Assembly (NCBI GenBank): GCA_038320345.1
Contig: JBBQED010000004.1
Span: 186,001-250,000, forward strand
Source: JBBQED01 sp038320345
GTDB lineage: Bacteria > Bacteroidota > Bacteroidia > AKYH767-A > OLB10
Direction: 5' to 3'
DNA: 64,000 nt
Part shown: positions 18,201-26,373 of the stretch, piece after piece
How positions within the stretch are numbered: the stretch's first letter is position 1
How the letters are laid out: each line of letters opens with the position of its first letter
Notes under the pieces: model-generated
What the model was told of the DNA's origin: nothing
Database searches by the model: none
Seen by the model: the letters and a program-made list of their open reading frames with translations, nothing else
Made by a program: the position numbers and the translations under genes

Positions 18201-19478
18201 ATTATTCTGCTGAGAAAGAATATTCTGTACCTGATTAATATCCCGAGTTCCTGTGATTGCAGAGATCTGATTATACAAACTATTGGTTGAATCTGTTGGA
18301 TAAGTGGAGCCGTATGGCGCTCCAGTAGAAATTCCAAAATTCTGGTTGAAATAATTTGTTTCTGCAAGATCAAGGAGAGCAAGAACAGTACGTGTATTAT
18401 CTGTACTATTATTTTTATTCGTCACCCATACTTCGAGACGTGTAATGTTAACTTGAGAATTTATAAAAGGCAGATCACTTAAAGCATTATCATAATTATC
18501 CTTGAAATAATTCGCAAGGAAATAGTGTTTGTTACCTTCATATTGATCTGCAGAAATATCAAATGTAGTCGTAGTAGCACCACTCTTCACTTCGATATTG
18601 GAAGCTTTACCTTTTTGTTGAGATAATAAAGTGGTAACGGTAAGCTTTCCGAATTTCAATTGTGTTTTTATCCCGAACAAACTCTGACTTCCTTGTATCA
18701 GTGTCGTATTCAGTGGCAGACTAACATTTCCAGCTTCAATTTTTTGAATGATTTCATCTTCATAGCCGGTATATTCCAGTTTAATCTGATTTTCGAAATC
18801 GAAACTCGCTTCTGTATTATAGTTTGTACTGATCTTTAATTTCTCTCCGATATTCCCAATAACATTCATTTGGATCTTCTCTTGAAAATCGAAGGTTGTA
18901 TTTTTCCGTTGACGTTCAGGAAGTGTAGGATTATCGTATTTGCTGATGTTTAAACCGAAGCTTAGCGATGCAGAACCTTGCGGGCGAATATCTATGGTGT
19001 TACCTCCAAAAATTCTGTTGAAGCCTTCTCCACCAACATACAGTTTAGGTGCAAATGCATTTTTTCTCGCAACGATATTATCTTCGTTTGCCTTTTGTTT
19101 CCAGTAATTATTTGTGCTCTTATTAAATTCTGATTCTTTGAATTCTTCGAAGGTCATATAACTTGGAGCACGAAAAAACTGATTCCCAATTTTTTCATTC
19201 ACATCATACTGCCGATCTTCTGGATTATATTCTATGGTAGTTTGAACATTGGAAGGATCATGCATATAAAGCGGATTATCGCTTTGTCGGGAGTTATATG
19301 GATCTGCATTCCGGTCATCAAATGGGTAATGAAGTTCAGGAGGAGGAGTGTCAATAACCAGCGCTTGAAGTGGAATATCAAAATCCGGAATAACAAAATC
19401 AGCACCTGAAGCCCAAACCAGAGAGATCAGCGAGAATATACCAAAGGCAAGAAGGGTATATGGTCGTAAATTTTTCAA
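12222..19478 (-). CDS. sprA: T9SS outer-membrane translocon SprA (Sov)
   Basis: 2418 residues, full length for SprA/Sov. SprA forms the giant 36-strand outer-membrane barrel through which type IX cargo passes. A signal peptide is followed by the diagnostic N-terminal PLYMHDPSNVQTTIEYNPED and the FRAPSYMTFEEF segment, then long beta-rich repeats with GS-rich turns, and a four-Cys patch GECLGCG near 1290. A proline/lysine-rich stretch (around residues 1910-1965, with PPPPPKPK) interrupts the barrel region and is probably an exposed or periplasmic loop. No frameshift is evident. The ruvA gene precedes it and gcvH follows closely. It implies that the organism secretes by T9SS and may glide. Confidence 0.97.
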   Translation of the reverse strand: MKNLRPYTLLAFGIFSLISLVWASGADFVIPDFDIPLQALVIDTPPPELHYPFDDRNADPYNSRQSDNPLYMHDPSNVQTTIEYNPEDRQYDVNEKIGNQFFRAPSYMTFEEFKESEFNKSTNNYWKQKANEDNIVARKNAFAPKLYVGGEGFNRIFGGNTIDIRPQGSASLSFGLNISKYDNPTLPERQRKNTTFDFQEKIQMNVIGNIGEKLKISTNYNTEASFDFENQIKLEYTGYEDEIIQKIEAGNVSLPLNTTLIQGSQSLFGIKTQLKFGKLTVTTLLSQQKGKASNIEVKSGATTTTFDISADQYEGNKHYFLANYFKDNYDNALSDLPFINSQVNITRLEVWVTNKNNSTDNTRTVLALLDLAETNYFNQNFGISTGAPYGSTYPTDSTNSLYNQISAITGTRDINQVQNILSQQNNFSSSRDYDVVQNARKLAPTEYTFNPRLGYISLNQALNNNEVLGVAFEYTIGNKVYKVGDLTTSGIDPTSVLYLKMLKGRITNTKLPTWDLMMKNIYALGGFQIDKKDFRLDVMYYVDTIGNRLNYLPLLSSETNLYTKPLNRVYNLDKLNQNNDPRPDGEYDFIEGVTINSSNGRIIFPVREPFGSYLRSQFIDQAKADQFVYEVLYDSTKTVALQQPEKNKFSLKGSYISKFGSDIPLNAINIPEGSVKVTAGGAPLVENVDYTVDYNLGRVKIINQSILNSGTAINIALESNSLFSIQSKTLLGSRFDYVVNKDLVLGGTVLRLNERPITSKVNVGDEPIANTMVGVDGTWRTDSRWLTRAIDKLPGISTKEPSNITVSGEYARLIPGNSKAIGRAGTAYIDDFEGSQSTIDLTNVGSWTLASAPTSQIPGADSSTLANGFNRSKLSWYRIDPLFYNGSSGIRPSHITTNDISNELVRQITEDEIFPNKQGLNGQKVILPMFNISYYPRERGPYNFDVQPIGGISAGVAADGFLNSPASRWGGIMRRVETTDFDAANIEFIQFWLMDPFNSDKLDPGTSGGKLYFDLGNISEDILKDGKLEYENGLPADGDTTLSTNTVWGYVPKNQPPIIYAFDNNANARQYQDVGLDGLKNSNEASFYSGYLNNLSANISPSAYAQYEADPSSDNYHYYRGSDYDAQQVSILNRYKNFSQPDGNSPTDGQSPESYSTASTTLPDAEDVNKDFNQEASEQFYEYQVDIDPSQMEIGKNFIVDKITRVGWKLANGTTKDVTWYQFKIPIRDIEGTNPNIRKFGDIEGFNTISFIRMFMTGYQEPMVLRFAKLEFLRGEWRKYAYDLFTPGECLGCGSTNTTFDVSAVSLEENGNRSPIPYVIPPGIDREINVGSTNLQQINEQSLSLSVCNLEDGDARGAFKTLQLDLRSYKKLKMFVHAEASEVEDALKDGDLTAFVRVGNDFTENYYEYEIPLKVTPWGTTDPEIIWPEQNLLELDLDKFVNLKLSRNDAVRLSGGTLNITNSYSEAEGLNKITIKGNPSLSNVRTIMIGIRNPKQNPLNPGTDDGAAKCGEVWVNELRLTNFDKKGGWAATSRVTTKLADIGNLTVAGTHKTVGFGAIEQKVSERRRSDETSFNVTSSLYLGKFLPEKAALDIPMYVNYGTVVSNPQYDPLDQDVPFNTALDNAYSNSNKKEIKRRSQDYTRNKSINFTNVKKNRVGGGKPKVYDIENFNLTYGYDETFHRDINIEYDVTKTHHGALGYNYNTTPKYIAPFGKAPALKSKYLRPVKDLNINFIPTSLNFRYDVTRTYGEKLFRNNTGFADIIRDTFYNKNFEMRRIYDFKYDLTRSIKVDFNASNYSVVDEPEGKIDTGGERDSVNSNIWGKNYFLGRNKQYQQAGNVSYQLPLNKFPLTDWISLNAKYGFTYNWTAGQFLLNKNTNAFGTDPRTGSTIQNANTKSLNGNFTMTTLYNKVPYLKKINSPKPPPPPKPKTPKPDLPKTPADTAGGKKPAPPVIKPPKGIPDGVRFVGKLIMSVKTVGFTYSTTNGTILPGYRNYSQLLGQDLDQNSPGLGFAFGSQKDLREKAVLNNWITNDTSLNSQYARTYTENFTARSSIEPLTGLKIELTANRTYAKNNSEFFRYNGTKFESQGINQTGNFSISVISWNTAFVKDDKNNYTSSVFETFNTNRKIYSERLAAENPNSSGFNAPDTFGIVYNDGYSGTQQEVLTMAFLSAYTGKSPGKVGNSPFLKTPMPNWRITYDGLSKLPLFKRIFNNVSLSHSYRSTFNINSYQRNPNYVEAETPVVRDVGGNFIPGKEIAQASLTEQFAPLIGVDVTWKNNIQTRIEFKKDRNVSLTYAGVQITETKGNEITFGFGYRIPKFILPFGLGGTRGAAGNSLNLTADFSARKNVTIIRRLLEGINQPTAGLNVYSIKGAADYAMSDRVNIRLFYEQTINTPVISTSYPTSNINAGIELRFSLSQ

Positions 19479-19596
19479 CGGGTAGTAGGTCGGTTAAATG
19501 AATGAATAAGGGCCCTAAAATAGAACAAAACCAGCAATAGAGGAGGGTCCTGGCCCTCTCTTGCGAGCCTTTAAAGAATTACAAACTAGTTCAAGA

Positions 19597-20184
19597 TCAT
19601 AAAAAGCTGAGCGCGGCTTTAATTAAATCCTCAATTCTGGCTTCCTGACCCTGAGCTTTGGTGGCCTGGATTAAAGCTTTTTCAGCATTCAACCGAGCAA
19701 AACCCAAAGTTAACAAAGCACTTAACGCTTCTTCACGAATGGTATTGTGCTCACCGGCTGGCATATTCACTGGTGCAGATGCCCCTTTGCGCATTTTATC
19801 CTGTAAATCAATTACAATCCTTTGCGCCGTTTTCGCTCCAATACCTTTTACTTTCTGAAGGGTAGCGGCATCTCCGGCGGCAATAGCATTTTTTAGTCCG
19901 GTAGTCGACATGGAAGAAAGCATCACACGAGCTGTAGTAGCTCCTACTCCATTTACATTCAGGAGTTCACGAAACATAAAACGTTCTTCTTCATCTACAA
20001 ACCCAAAAAGAATATGTGCATCTTCACGCACCACCAAATGAGCAAACAGTTTCACTTGTTTTTTATCTTTTACAGCAGAATAAGTGTATAGCGATACCTG
20101 AAGCTGGTAGCCTACACCCTGACAATCAATCGTTACCTGAGTAGGATTAACACTTGCCAGATTACCCTGGAAATAATCATACAT
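19597..20184 (-). CDS. ruvA: Holliday junction DNA helicase subunit RuvA
   Basis: 195 residues. RuvA tetramers bind four-way junctions and load the RuvB motor for branch migration. Domain I (residues 1-62, beta barrel) has the usual MYDYFQGNLA start; domain II holds two helix-hairpin-helix motifs (LLNVNGVGATTARVML near 77, and KVKGIGAKTAQRIVIDL near 112); domain III (about 148-195, ALSALLTLGFARLNAEKAL) is the RuvB contact. No ruvB or ruvC is adjacent. It lies 118 bases before sprA on the same strand. Confidence 0.97.
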   Translation of the reverse strand: MYDYFQGNLASVNPTQVTIDCQGVGYQLQVSLYTYSAVKDKKQVKLFAHLVVREDAHILFGFVDEEERFMFRELLNVNGVGATTARVMLSSMSTTGLKNAIAAGDAATLQKVKGIGAKTAQRIVIDLQDKMRKGASAPVNMPAGEHNTIREEALSALLTLGFARLNAEKALIQATKAQGQEARIEDLIKAALSFL

Positions 20185-20400
20185 AGATTTTTATGGGATA
20201 AGCCTCTGAAAATAAAGGAGTCATGTAATAATTGAAATTAAGATACTGACCATCTTTTATACGAAATGGATTGGTCAAAGTTCACAAATTCCTTTCAAAG
20301 CAAGTTGAACAATTTGGAGTTCTTTCAAAAAATAAACAACAGTTATCAACTCGTAACAAGTCGCCTGTAAGCACCTTTTTTGTGGACGACTAGTGGACGA
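20185..20400. other. Spacer between maeB and ruvA
   Basis: About 215 bases containing the ruvA upstream region. No exact TAnnTTTG element or terminator hairpin could be identified. Confidence 0.35.
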
Positions 20401-22701
20401 CTATTTCATACTTATCGGAACTTTCTTCACTTCCAGATTTCCTTTCCTCGATTGTGCATCCGTAGCCGCTATTGTTACCATATTCACAATTTCCCTAACG
20501 CTGGATCCAAGTTGAAGTATATGCACTGGCTTTTTCAAGCCCAGTAATACAGGACCAATCGCTTCAGCAGCACCCGTAGTTTGCAATAGTTTGTACGCAA
20601 TATTTCCAGAATCTAGGTTAGGAAAGATCAACACATTTGCTCCTGCTTCCGCCAGATCACTGAAGGGAAAGTTATCGCGCATCAACTGAGAATTAAATGC
20701 AAAATTGGCTTGCACCTCCCCATCAACAAGTAAATCAGGATATTTACTATGAAGAATTTCAACAGCCTGACGCATCTTCATCGCACTTGCAGTATTTGAT
20801 GAACCGAAATTAGAATAAGATAATAATGCTATTCTAGGACGAATATTAAATTGCTTTACAGCAGATGCAGTGAGCAATGCTATTTCTACAATTTCCTCAG
20901 CAGTAGGATCAATATTGATTGTGGTATCTGCAAAGAAAACAGGACCATTTTTAGTGATCATAATATACATCCCTGCAACATGTTTCACTCCATCTTGAGT
21001 ACCAATAATTCTCAATGCAGGTTTAATCGTATCGATGTAATTACGAGTTAAGCCAGAGATCAGAACATCAGCCTGACCTGTTTCAACCATCATTGCCCCA
21101 TAATAATTACGCTCTTGCATAATTTTTTTTGCTTCATACAAAGTATAACCTCGACGTTGACGTTTTTTGAAAAACAACTCTCCAAATTCAGCAAGTGTCT
21201 GAGACTCTTCACGAGGGTCAATAACGGGAACACCTTCAAGACGCAAATTATGTTCGGCAATTAAAGCTTCGATTTTTTTACGATTACCTAAGAGAATCGG
21301 CTTTGCAATACCTTCCTCTTTCACAATCTGTGATGCCTTCAAAATTTTATACGTATCCGCTTCTGCAAAAACCACACGCTGCGGATTTTGCTTAGCCTTA
21401 CTTGTAATTAATCGTATCAGTTTATTATCTAAACCAAGTCGATTCTTCAATTCGTTTACGTAAGTCTCCCAATTAGTAATTGGCTTAAGGGCAACGCCTG
21501 AATCAATAGCAGCTTTTGCAACAGCAGGAGAGATAGTATAAATCAATCGTGGATCGAGAGGCTTAGGAATTATATATTCTCGTCCGAATATAATATTTCG
21601 TTTATTGTAAGCAAGATTTACAATTTCAGGGACAGGTTCTTTAGCTAGACCAGCGATAGCATGCACTGCGGCAAGCTTCATCGCTTCATTAATCTGAGTA
21701 GCTCTCACATCAAGTGCACCTCTGAAAATGAATGGGAATCCAATTACATTATTTACCTGATTAGGATAATCGGAACGACCGGTCGCCATGATCACATCAG
21801 GTCGGGCAGCTACGGCATCATCATAAGTAATTTCAGGATCAGGATTTGCCATCGCAAAAACAATTGGATCAGCCTTCATCTTTTTAAGATGATCACCTTT
21901 CAGGATATTTCCTTTGGAAAGGCCCACAAATACATCGGCATTTTCAAGTGCTTCTTCAAGGGTATTAATATCACGACTTGTAGCAAAACGAATTTTATGC
22001 AGATCTAAATTTTCACGAGTATTGCGGATCACTCCAGTACTATCGAGCATTACAATATTTTCAATTCGAGCACCGAGTGTAACGAATAAACTGGTACAAG
22101 AAATGGCGGAAGCACCAGCACCATTGATGACGATCTGTACTTCCTCAATTTTCTTTTCAGCAATCTCTAGAGCATTGATCAATGCCGCTGCAGAAATAAT
22201 AGCAGTACCATGTTGATCATCATGCATCACAGGAATTTTCAATTCTTCTTTCAGTCGACGTTCAATTTCAAAGCACTCTGGAGCTTTAATATCTTCGAGA
22301 TTAATTCCCCCGAAAGTTGGAGAAATTGCCTTCACTGTTTTCACAAATTCCTCAACGTTGAGTTGATTTACTTCAATATCGAACACATCGATATCTGCAA
22401 AAATTTTGAAGAGTAAGCCCTTTCCTTCCATTACAGGTTTAGAAGCTTCAGGACCAATATTTCCTAGTCCTAATACAGCGGTACCATTTGAAATTACAGC
22501 AACAAGATTTCCTTTAGCGGTATATTTATAAACGGCATCCGGATTTTTTTCAATCTCCAAACAAGGAGCGGCAACTCCTGGAGAATATGCCAAAGCAAGA
22601 TCACGTTGTGAACTAGTAGGTTTGGTAGGAACGACTTCTATTTTTCCGGGACGACCGGATGAATGATAATCGAGTGCTTCGTTGTTGAGGTCTTGCGCCA
22701 T
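20401..22701 (-). CDS. maeB: NADP-dependent malic enzyme fused to phosphotransacetylase-like domain
   Basis: 766 residues. It decarboxylates malate to pyruvate with NADPH formation. The malic half (about 1-425) shows SSQRDLALAYSPGVAAPCLEI, the catalytic region GNLVAVISNGTAVLGLGNIGPEASKPVMEGKG with catalytic Lys, the metal-binding FGGINLEDIKAPECFEIE and MHDDQHGTA, and a Rossmann IVINGAGASAISC. The C-terminal half (about 430-766) is a phosphotransacetylase-like domain (LPLISGLTRNY-type core, FPNLDSGNIAYKLLQ) that in MaeB is regulatory, responding to acetyl-CoA. Length is standard. It is probably separately transcribed from ruvA (216-base gap). Confidence 0.96.
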   Translation of the reverse strand: MAQDLNNEALDYHSSGRPGKIEVVPTKPTSSQRDLALAYSPGVAAPCLEIEKNPDAVYKYTAKGNLVAVISNGTAVLGLGNIGPEASKPVMEGKGLLFKIFADIDVFDIEVNQLNVEEFVKTVKAISPTFGGINLEDIKAPECFEIERRLKEELKIPVMHDDQHGTAIISAAALINALEIAEKKIEEVQIVINGAGASAISCTSLFVTLGARIENIVMLDSTGVIRNTRENLDLHKIRFATSRDINTLEEALENADVFVGLSKGNILKGDHLKKMKADPIVFAMANPDPEITYDDAVAARPDVIMATGRSDYPNQVNNVIGFPFIFRGALDVRATQINEAMKLAAVHAIAGLAKEPVPEIVNLAYNKRNIIFGREYIIPKPLDPRLIYTISPAVAKAAIDSGVALKPITNWETYVNELKNRLGLDNKLIRLITSKAKQNPQRVVFAEADTYKILKASQIVKEEGIAKPILLGNRKKIEALIAEHNLRLEGVPVIDPREESQTLAEFGELFFKKRQRRGYTLYEAKKIMQERNYYGAMMVETGQADVLISGLTRNYIDTIKPALRIIGTQDGVKHVAGMYIMITKNGPVFFADTTINIDPTAEEIVEIALLTASAVKQFNIRPRIALLSYSNFGSSNTASAMKMRQAVEILHSKYPDLLVDGEVQANFAFNSQLMRDNFPFSDLAEAGANVLIFPNLDSGNIAYKLLQTTGAAEAIGPVLLGLKKPVHILQLGSSVREIVNMVTIAATDAQSRKGNLEVKKVPISMK

Positions 22702-22876
22702 GCTACTTCACATTTTAATTAAGGTTACGAAGATACGAATCTCCAACGGAGAGAAAATTATTTCGGATCTCGACAATTATGATTCATCTCAATAGATCAA
22801 TTCGACTAAAAATCAGAATACAGTTTTTTCATTAGGCGATATTGTATTCTGTTAAATTGAAAACCGGATGAATGCA

Positions 22877-22906
22877 AAAACGGGAAAGTGATGACTTTCC
22901 CGTTTT
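22877..22906. terminator. Hairpin between maeB upstream region and the sorted protein gene
   Basis: Perfect 13-bp stem AAAACGGGAAAGT / ACTTTCCCGTTTT with a 4-base loop, 22 bases beyond the stop of the minus-strand gene 22929-23642. On the minus strand it ends in TTTTTG. Confidence 0.8.
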
Positions 22907-22928
22907 CGGTAATGCTTATCGTTAGTTA

Positions 22929-23642
22929 TTAGTGATGAGAAACCACCAATTTTGAAGTGCTCTGAACTTTATTTCCGCTTACATAAGAAACGAAATAAAC
23001 TCCTGCCTTAAGTTCTGAAGTTGTGATCATCAGCGTTCCGTTTTTACCAGGAAGATCTAATGTTTTGATAAGTGATCCCAGCATATTATAAATTACCACT
23101 TTATCTCCATTATCACTAGTCGGAAAATTATAAGTGAACAAAGTATAACTATCAGCAGGATTACGTAATGCTTTAGAAATTCCAAACTCTTCTTTATTAT
23201 CGGCTAAACCTACCGCACAGAAGTTGAAATTTAAAGTAAGTCCAATAGAATCCGCAATATTATTCTGATCATAAAAACGATAATGCAAAGAAGCATTATC
23301 ACATGTTGAATTCGGATCTACTTGTGCTTTAAAAGTAGTATTTGTTGCACCGGCAGGAAGCAATGTAGCATTACCTGCTACTGCTGTTCCCGGAGGGTAA
23401 CACCATGCTCCGAAGCAAAATAACTCATACATGTTCGGATTAAAATTGTTGATGATACGTTCAACTCCAACGTTGACATCACTTGCACCAATATTTACAA
23501 GGGTAACATGAGATTCAAGAACTGTGGTATTCCCCGGATCAGAAACGGTTTGGGTAAAATTTGAAGGTGCCAATGATTGTTGAGCAAACACACTTAGGCC
23601 CGACAACAATAAAGTACATACAAGTAGAGTAGATTTTTTCAT
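22929..23642 (-). CDS. Small secreted protein with T9SS C-terminal sorting domain
   Basis: 237 residues from the ATG at 23640-23642, chosen because it starts a signal peptide (MKKSTLLVCTLLLSGLSVFAQQ); the frame runs 21 codons further up without export features. Residues 25-145 form a beta-sandwich-like domain with four cysteines and the pattern LESHVTLVNIGASDVNVGVERI, resembling the exported NigD/cupredoxin-like or Omp-type beta proteins; no catalytic motif is seen. The last 75 residues are a type A sorting domain (YNMLGSLIKTLDLPG, then ELKAGVYFVSYVSGNKVQSTSKLVV) that routes it through SprA to the cell surface or medium. Function unknown. Confidence 0.88.
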   Translation of the reverse strand: MKKSTLLVCTLLLSGLSVFAQQSLAPSNFTQTVSDPGNTTVLESHVTLVNIGASDVNVGVERIINNFNPNMYELFCFGAWCYPPGTAVAGNATLLPAGATNTTFKAQVDPNSTCDNASLHYRFYDQNNIADSIGLTLNFNFCAVGLADNKEEFGISKALRNPADSYTLFTYNFPTSDNGDKVVIYNMLGSLIKTLDLPGKNGTLMITTSELKAGVYFVSYVSGNKVQSTSKLVVSHH

Positions 23643-24092
23643 GCAATACAGTTTAATCACTATTCGTTTTGGTGGTCTAAAGATAACTATATTTATGTAT
23701 GTCAAGCAAGTCCATCTTGAATATTGAACTATGATGACAAATCAATGACTAATTAAAGATTTGCTTATCAAGCCATTGAGATGATTTCTCTTACTAAGAA
23801 TGGTTGGTTCCTAGGCTAATCATTTGACAATAAGAATCTTAAGTCCGGGATTATTTAAAATGGAACTCCTTATCGTAGATTTTTTACTGAACCTAGAAAA
23901 TTCAGTGTTTTTAAGGAGTTTTCTTCATCTTATCTATAATTGATAAAACTACCTTTTGTTTACTTTTACGCATCGGGATCCCATTTAGAAACGCCTAAAG
24001 TTCTAATCATTACCTTAAGTTTTCAAGTGACTTATTGGAGATAACCCATTAAAAAAGAATAGTATCTGTTTAAATAGAACCTTATTATACTG
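23643..24092. other. Intergenic region between divergent genes
   Basis: About 450 bases. Upstream of the leftward gene there is a near-consensus TATCTTTA (minus strand, about 23677-23684). Nothing that looks like a gene or repeat is present. Confidence 0.4.
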
Positions 24093-24596
24093 ATGAAAAA
24101 AACACTTCTAATTCTCTCCATTTGCCTGAGTGGCTTACTGGTAAAAGCACAGGATACCATCGTAAAAACGATTCCGGCAGCCCTCGTAAAGACGCTCGAT
24201 GGAAAGAATTTCAACACCCGTGATCTCAACAATGACGGGAAACCAATGGTGATTGATTTCTGGGCAACTTGGTGTAAACCATGTGTTGCAGAGCTCAATG
24301 CCATCACTGAGGAATATGCTGAATGGCAGAAAGAAACAGGAGTTAAAATTGTTGCTATTTCTATTGATGACACACGAAATATGCTTTCAGTTGCGCCTTT
24401 TGTGTCCGGTAAAGGCTGGGATTATGAGGTTTATCTAGATCCTAACGGAGATTTCCGCCGAGCGATGAATGTGAATAATGTACCACATGTGTTTTTATTC
24501 GATGGCAAAGGGAATCTCGTATTACAGCACAATTCCTACTCTCCTGGTGATGAAGACAAGCTATACGAAGAGATTAAAAAATTAACCGGAAAATAA
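24093..24596 (+). CDS. TlpA-like thioredoxin-fold protein, exported
   Basis: 167 residues. A signal peptide (MKKTLLILSICLSGLLVKAQ) is followed by an AhpC/TSA-thioredoxin fold with redox motif WATWCKPC (Cys61, Cys64), the cis-Pro loop NNVPHVFLF, and the SIDDTRN insert typical of TlpA/ResA. It probably reduces or isomerises disulfides in exported proteins or in cytochrome c. It is followed by its own terminator. Downstream genes include an Omp28-like protein with a CxxC and further thioredoxin-like lipoproteins, so the neighbourhood has an extracytoplasmic thiol theme. Confidence 0.93.
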   Translation: MKKTLLILSICLSGLLVKAQDTIVKTIPAALVKTLDGKNFNTRDLNNDGKPMVIDFWATWCKPCVAELNAITEEYAEWQKETGVKIVAISIDDTRNMLSVAPFVSGKGWDYEVYLDPNGDFRRAMNVNNVPHVFLFDGKGNLVLQHNSYSPGDEDKLYEEIKKLTGK

Positions 24597-24615
24597 TCTC
24601 CACTAATTTATTAAG

Positions 24616-24643
24616 CAGGGAACCCAATATATACGGTTCCCTG
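24616..24643 (+). terminator. Terminator after the TlpA-like gene
   Basis: CAGGGAACC / GGTTCCCTG, 9-bp stem, 10-base loop, followed by TTTTATTTT; 19 bases after the stop. Confidence 0.88.
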
Positions 24644-24684
24644 TTTTATTTTAGCTGATTCATAGTTCTACTTATCTACCTGAT

Positions 24685-26325
24685 ATGCTTATTAACAAAC
24701 CCATAAGATCACTGGCACTTATTGCTATTTGCATCATTGGAACCACTTATTACAGTACAGCGCAATCGAGTACTGATCTTTCCAATCTCTCTGGAAATTT
24801 CGAAATCAATGCCCAATATTATCGGCCCGATTCAGCCATTGAAACCGTTGATGTTCCAGAAAAGTTATTAAGCAACGGATTTTTTAATCTGAATTACACG
24901 TATGGAAAATTTGCCGCTGGGATTCGCTATGAAAGTTATCTGAATCCACAACTTGGTTTTGATCCAGCCTATAAAGGAAGTGGAATACCTTTTCGTTTTG
25001 CGAGTTTTACTTCTGATAATTTAAAAGTAACAGTTGGAAATTTTTATGAGCAATTTGGGAATGGACTAATCCTTCGGATTTATGAAGAGCGTGCCTTAGG
25101 TATTGACAATTCACTTGATGGAATCCGTGTAGCTTATGAACCCATTAAAGGAATCATGCTAAAAGGTTTCGTAGCAAAAGAGCGCAAATTTTTTGAATAT
25201 CCTGATCCAGTGGTTCGTGGTATTGACGGAGATTTTCAGCTCAATGATTTTGTAAAAGGGTTTGAAGATTCTAAACTGCGGCTAGGCGTAGGCGGTAGTT
25301 TCGTGAGCAAGTACCAAGTGGATGATAGTCCTAGTCGGATTCTTCCAGAAAACGTTGGTGCTTGGGCTTCAAGGGTCAATTTGAATTACGGAAATTTCGC
25401 ACTTAACTCAGAGTTTGCGTATAAATACAACGATCCTTCGTATGATAATGATTTCATTTACAAAAACGGAGAATCATTTTATACCAGTATCACTTATACC
25501 AAGAAAGGAACAGGAGCTCGGTTAAATTTAAAACGTGTAGATAATATGAGTTACCGAGCTGATCGTAATGCCTCCTTCAACGTTCAAACGATCAATTTTA
25601 TTCCTGCGATAAATAAACAACTAACCTACCGTTTGAGTACTTTATATCCATTCACTACTCAGTTATTAGGCGAGATGGGAATTGGAGGAGAGTTTTATAA
25701 AACATGGAAACCCTCAACTAAAATGGGAGGTAAACATGGTACAACTATTTCCATCAGCGGATCACTCGTTAACGATATTAAGCGAGATTCGATTGACAAT
25801 GATACGCTAGGATATGCAACTGATTTCTTTACGATCGGACATAAAAAATTCTATAACGAGTTTGTGTTAGAAGTCACCAAGAAAGTTAGTCCGAAAAGCA
25901 AATTCATTTTCACGTATATCTACCAATTCTACAATAAAAAAGTATTTGAAGGATATCCCGGATTAATAACATCACATATTGGTGTTGTAGATTACACTTA
26001 CAAGATAACAAAAGCAAAAAGTATACGTTTTGAATTACAACATTTGCTAACGGAACAAGATCGTAAAAATTGGGCCATGTTGCTTGCAGAATATAGTATT
26101 TCACCTAAATGGTCGTTTGCCGTATTTGACGAATGGAACTACGGAAACGATGATCCGGACAAACGGTTCCATTATTATAATGCAAGTATGGCTTTTACAG
26201 AAGGTCCCACCCGAATCAGCATAGCCTATGCTCGTCAGCGCGCAGGATTACTGTGTGTAGGGGGCGTCTGCAGACTAGTTCCAGCAAGCAATGGCGTTAA
26301 TCTGACAATTACCAGCAGATTTTAA
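24685..26325 (+). CDS. Outer-membrane beta-barrel protein (DUF6029-like)
   Basis: 546 residues. A signal peptide (to about residue 27, ending STAQS) is followed by a chain rich in alternating amphipathic strands and aromatic residues that ends in ITSRF, the terminal Phe expected for outer-membrane barrels. Sequences such as LSGNFEINAQYYRPDS and VGNFYEQFGNGLILRIYEER recall the DUF6029 family of Bacteroidota, which I remember as lying beside TlpA and Omp28 proteins; the match is by memory. No TonB plug is present. It could be a porin or a secretion-linked barrel. The next gene follows after 48 bases. Confidence 0.75.
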   Translation: MLINKPIRSLALIAICIIGTTYYSTAQSSTDLSNLSGNFEINAQYYRPDSAIETVDVPEKLLSNGFFNLNYTYGKFAAGIRYESYLNPQLGFDPAYKGSGIPFRFASFTSDNLKVTVGNFYEQFGNGLILRIYEERALGIDNSLDGIRVAYEPIKGIMLKGFVAKERKFFEYPDPVVRGIDGDFQLNDFVKGFEDSKLRLGVGGSFVSKYQVDDSPSRILPENVGAWASRVNLNYGNFALNSEFAYKYNDPSYDNDFIYKNGESFYTSITYTKKGTGARLNLKRVDNMSYRADRNASFNVQTINFIPAINKQLTYRLSTLYPFTTQLLGEMGIGGEFYKTWKPSTKMGGKHGTTISISGSLVNDIKRDSIDNDTLGYATDFFTIGHKKFYNEFVLEVTKKVSPKSKFIFTYIYQFYNKKVFEGYPGLITSHIGVVDYTYKITKAKSIRFELQHLLTEQDRKNWAMLLAEYSISPKWSFAVFDEWNYGNDDPDKRFHYYNASMAFTEGPTRISIAYARQRAGLLCVGGVCRLVPASNGVNLTITSRF

Positions 26326-26348
26326 TTGCAACAACCTTTACGAAACAA

Positions 26349-26356
26349 TACCTTTG
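26349..26356 (+). promoter_or_regulatory. -7 element TACCTTTG for the Omp28-like gene
   Basis: Exact TAnnTTTG, with a TTG at 26326-26328 (20 bases upstream) as a possible -33 element. It lies 17 bases before the ATG at 26374, so this gene can be expressed apart from the barrel gene. Confidence 0.6.
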
Positions 26357-26373
26357 AACTAAGAATACATCCA

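Noticed and set aside
13000..19000. Possible frameshift or fusion in the 2418-residue gene
   Set aside because: The frame is continuous and the length is normal for SprA/Sov.
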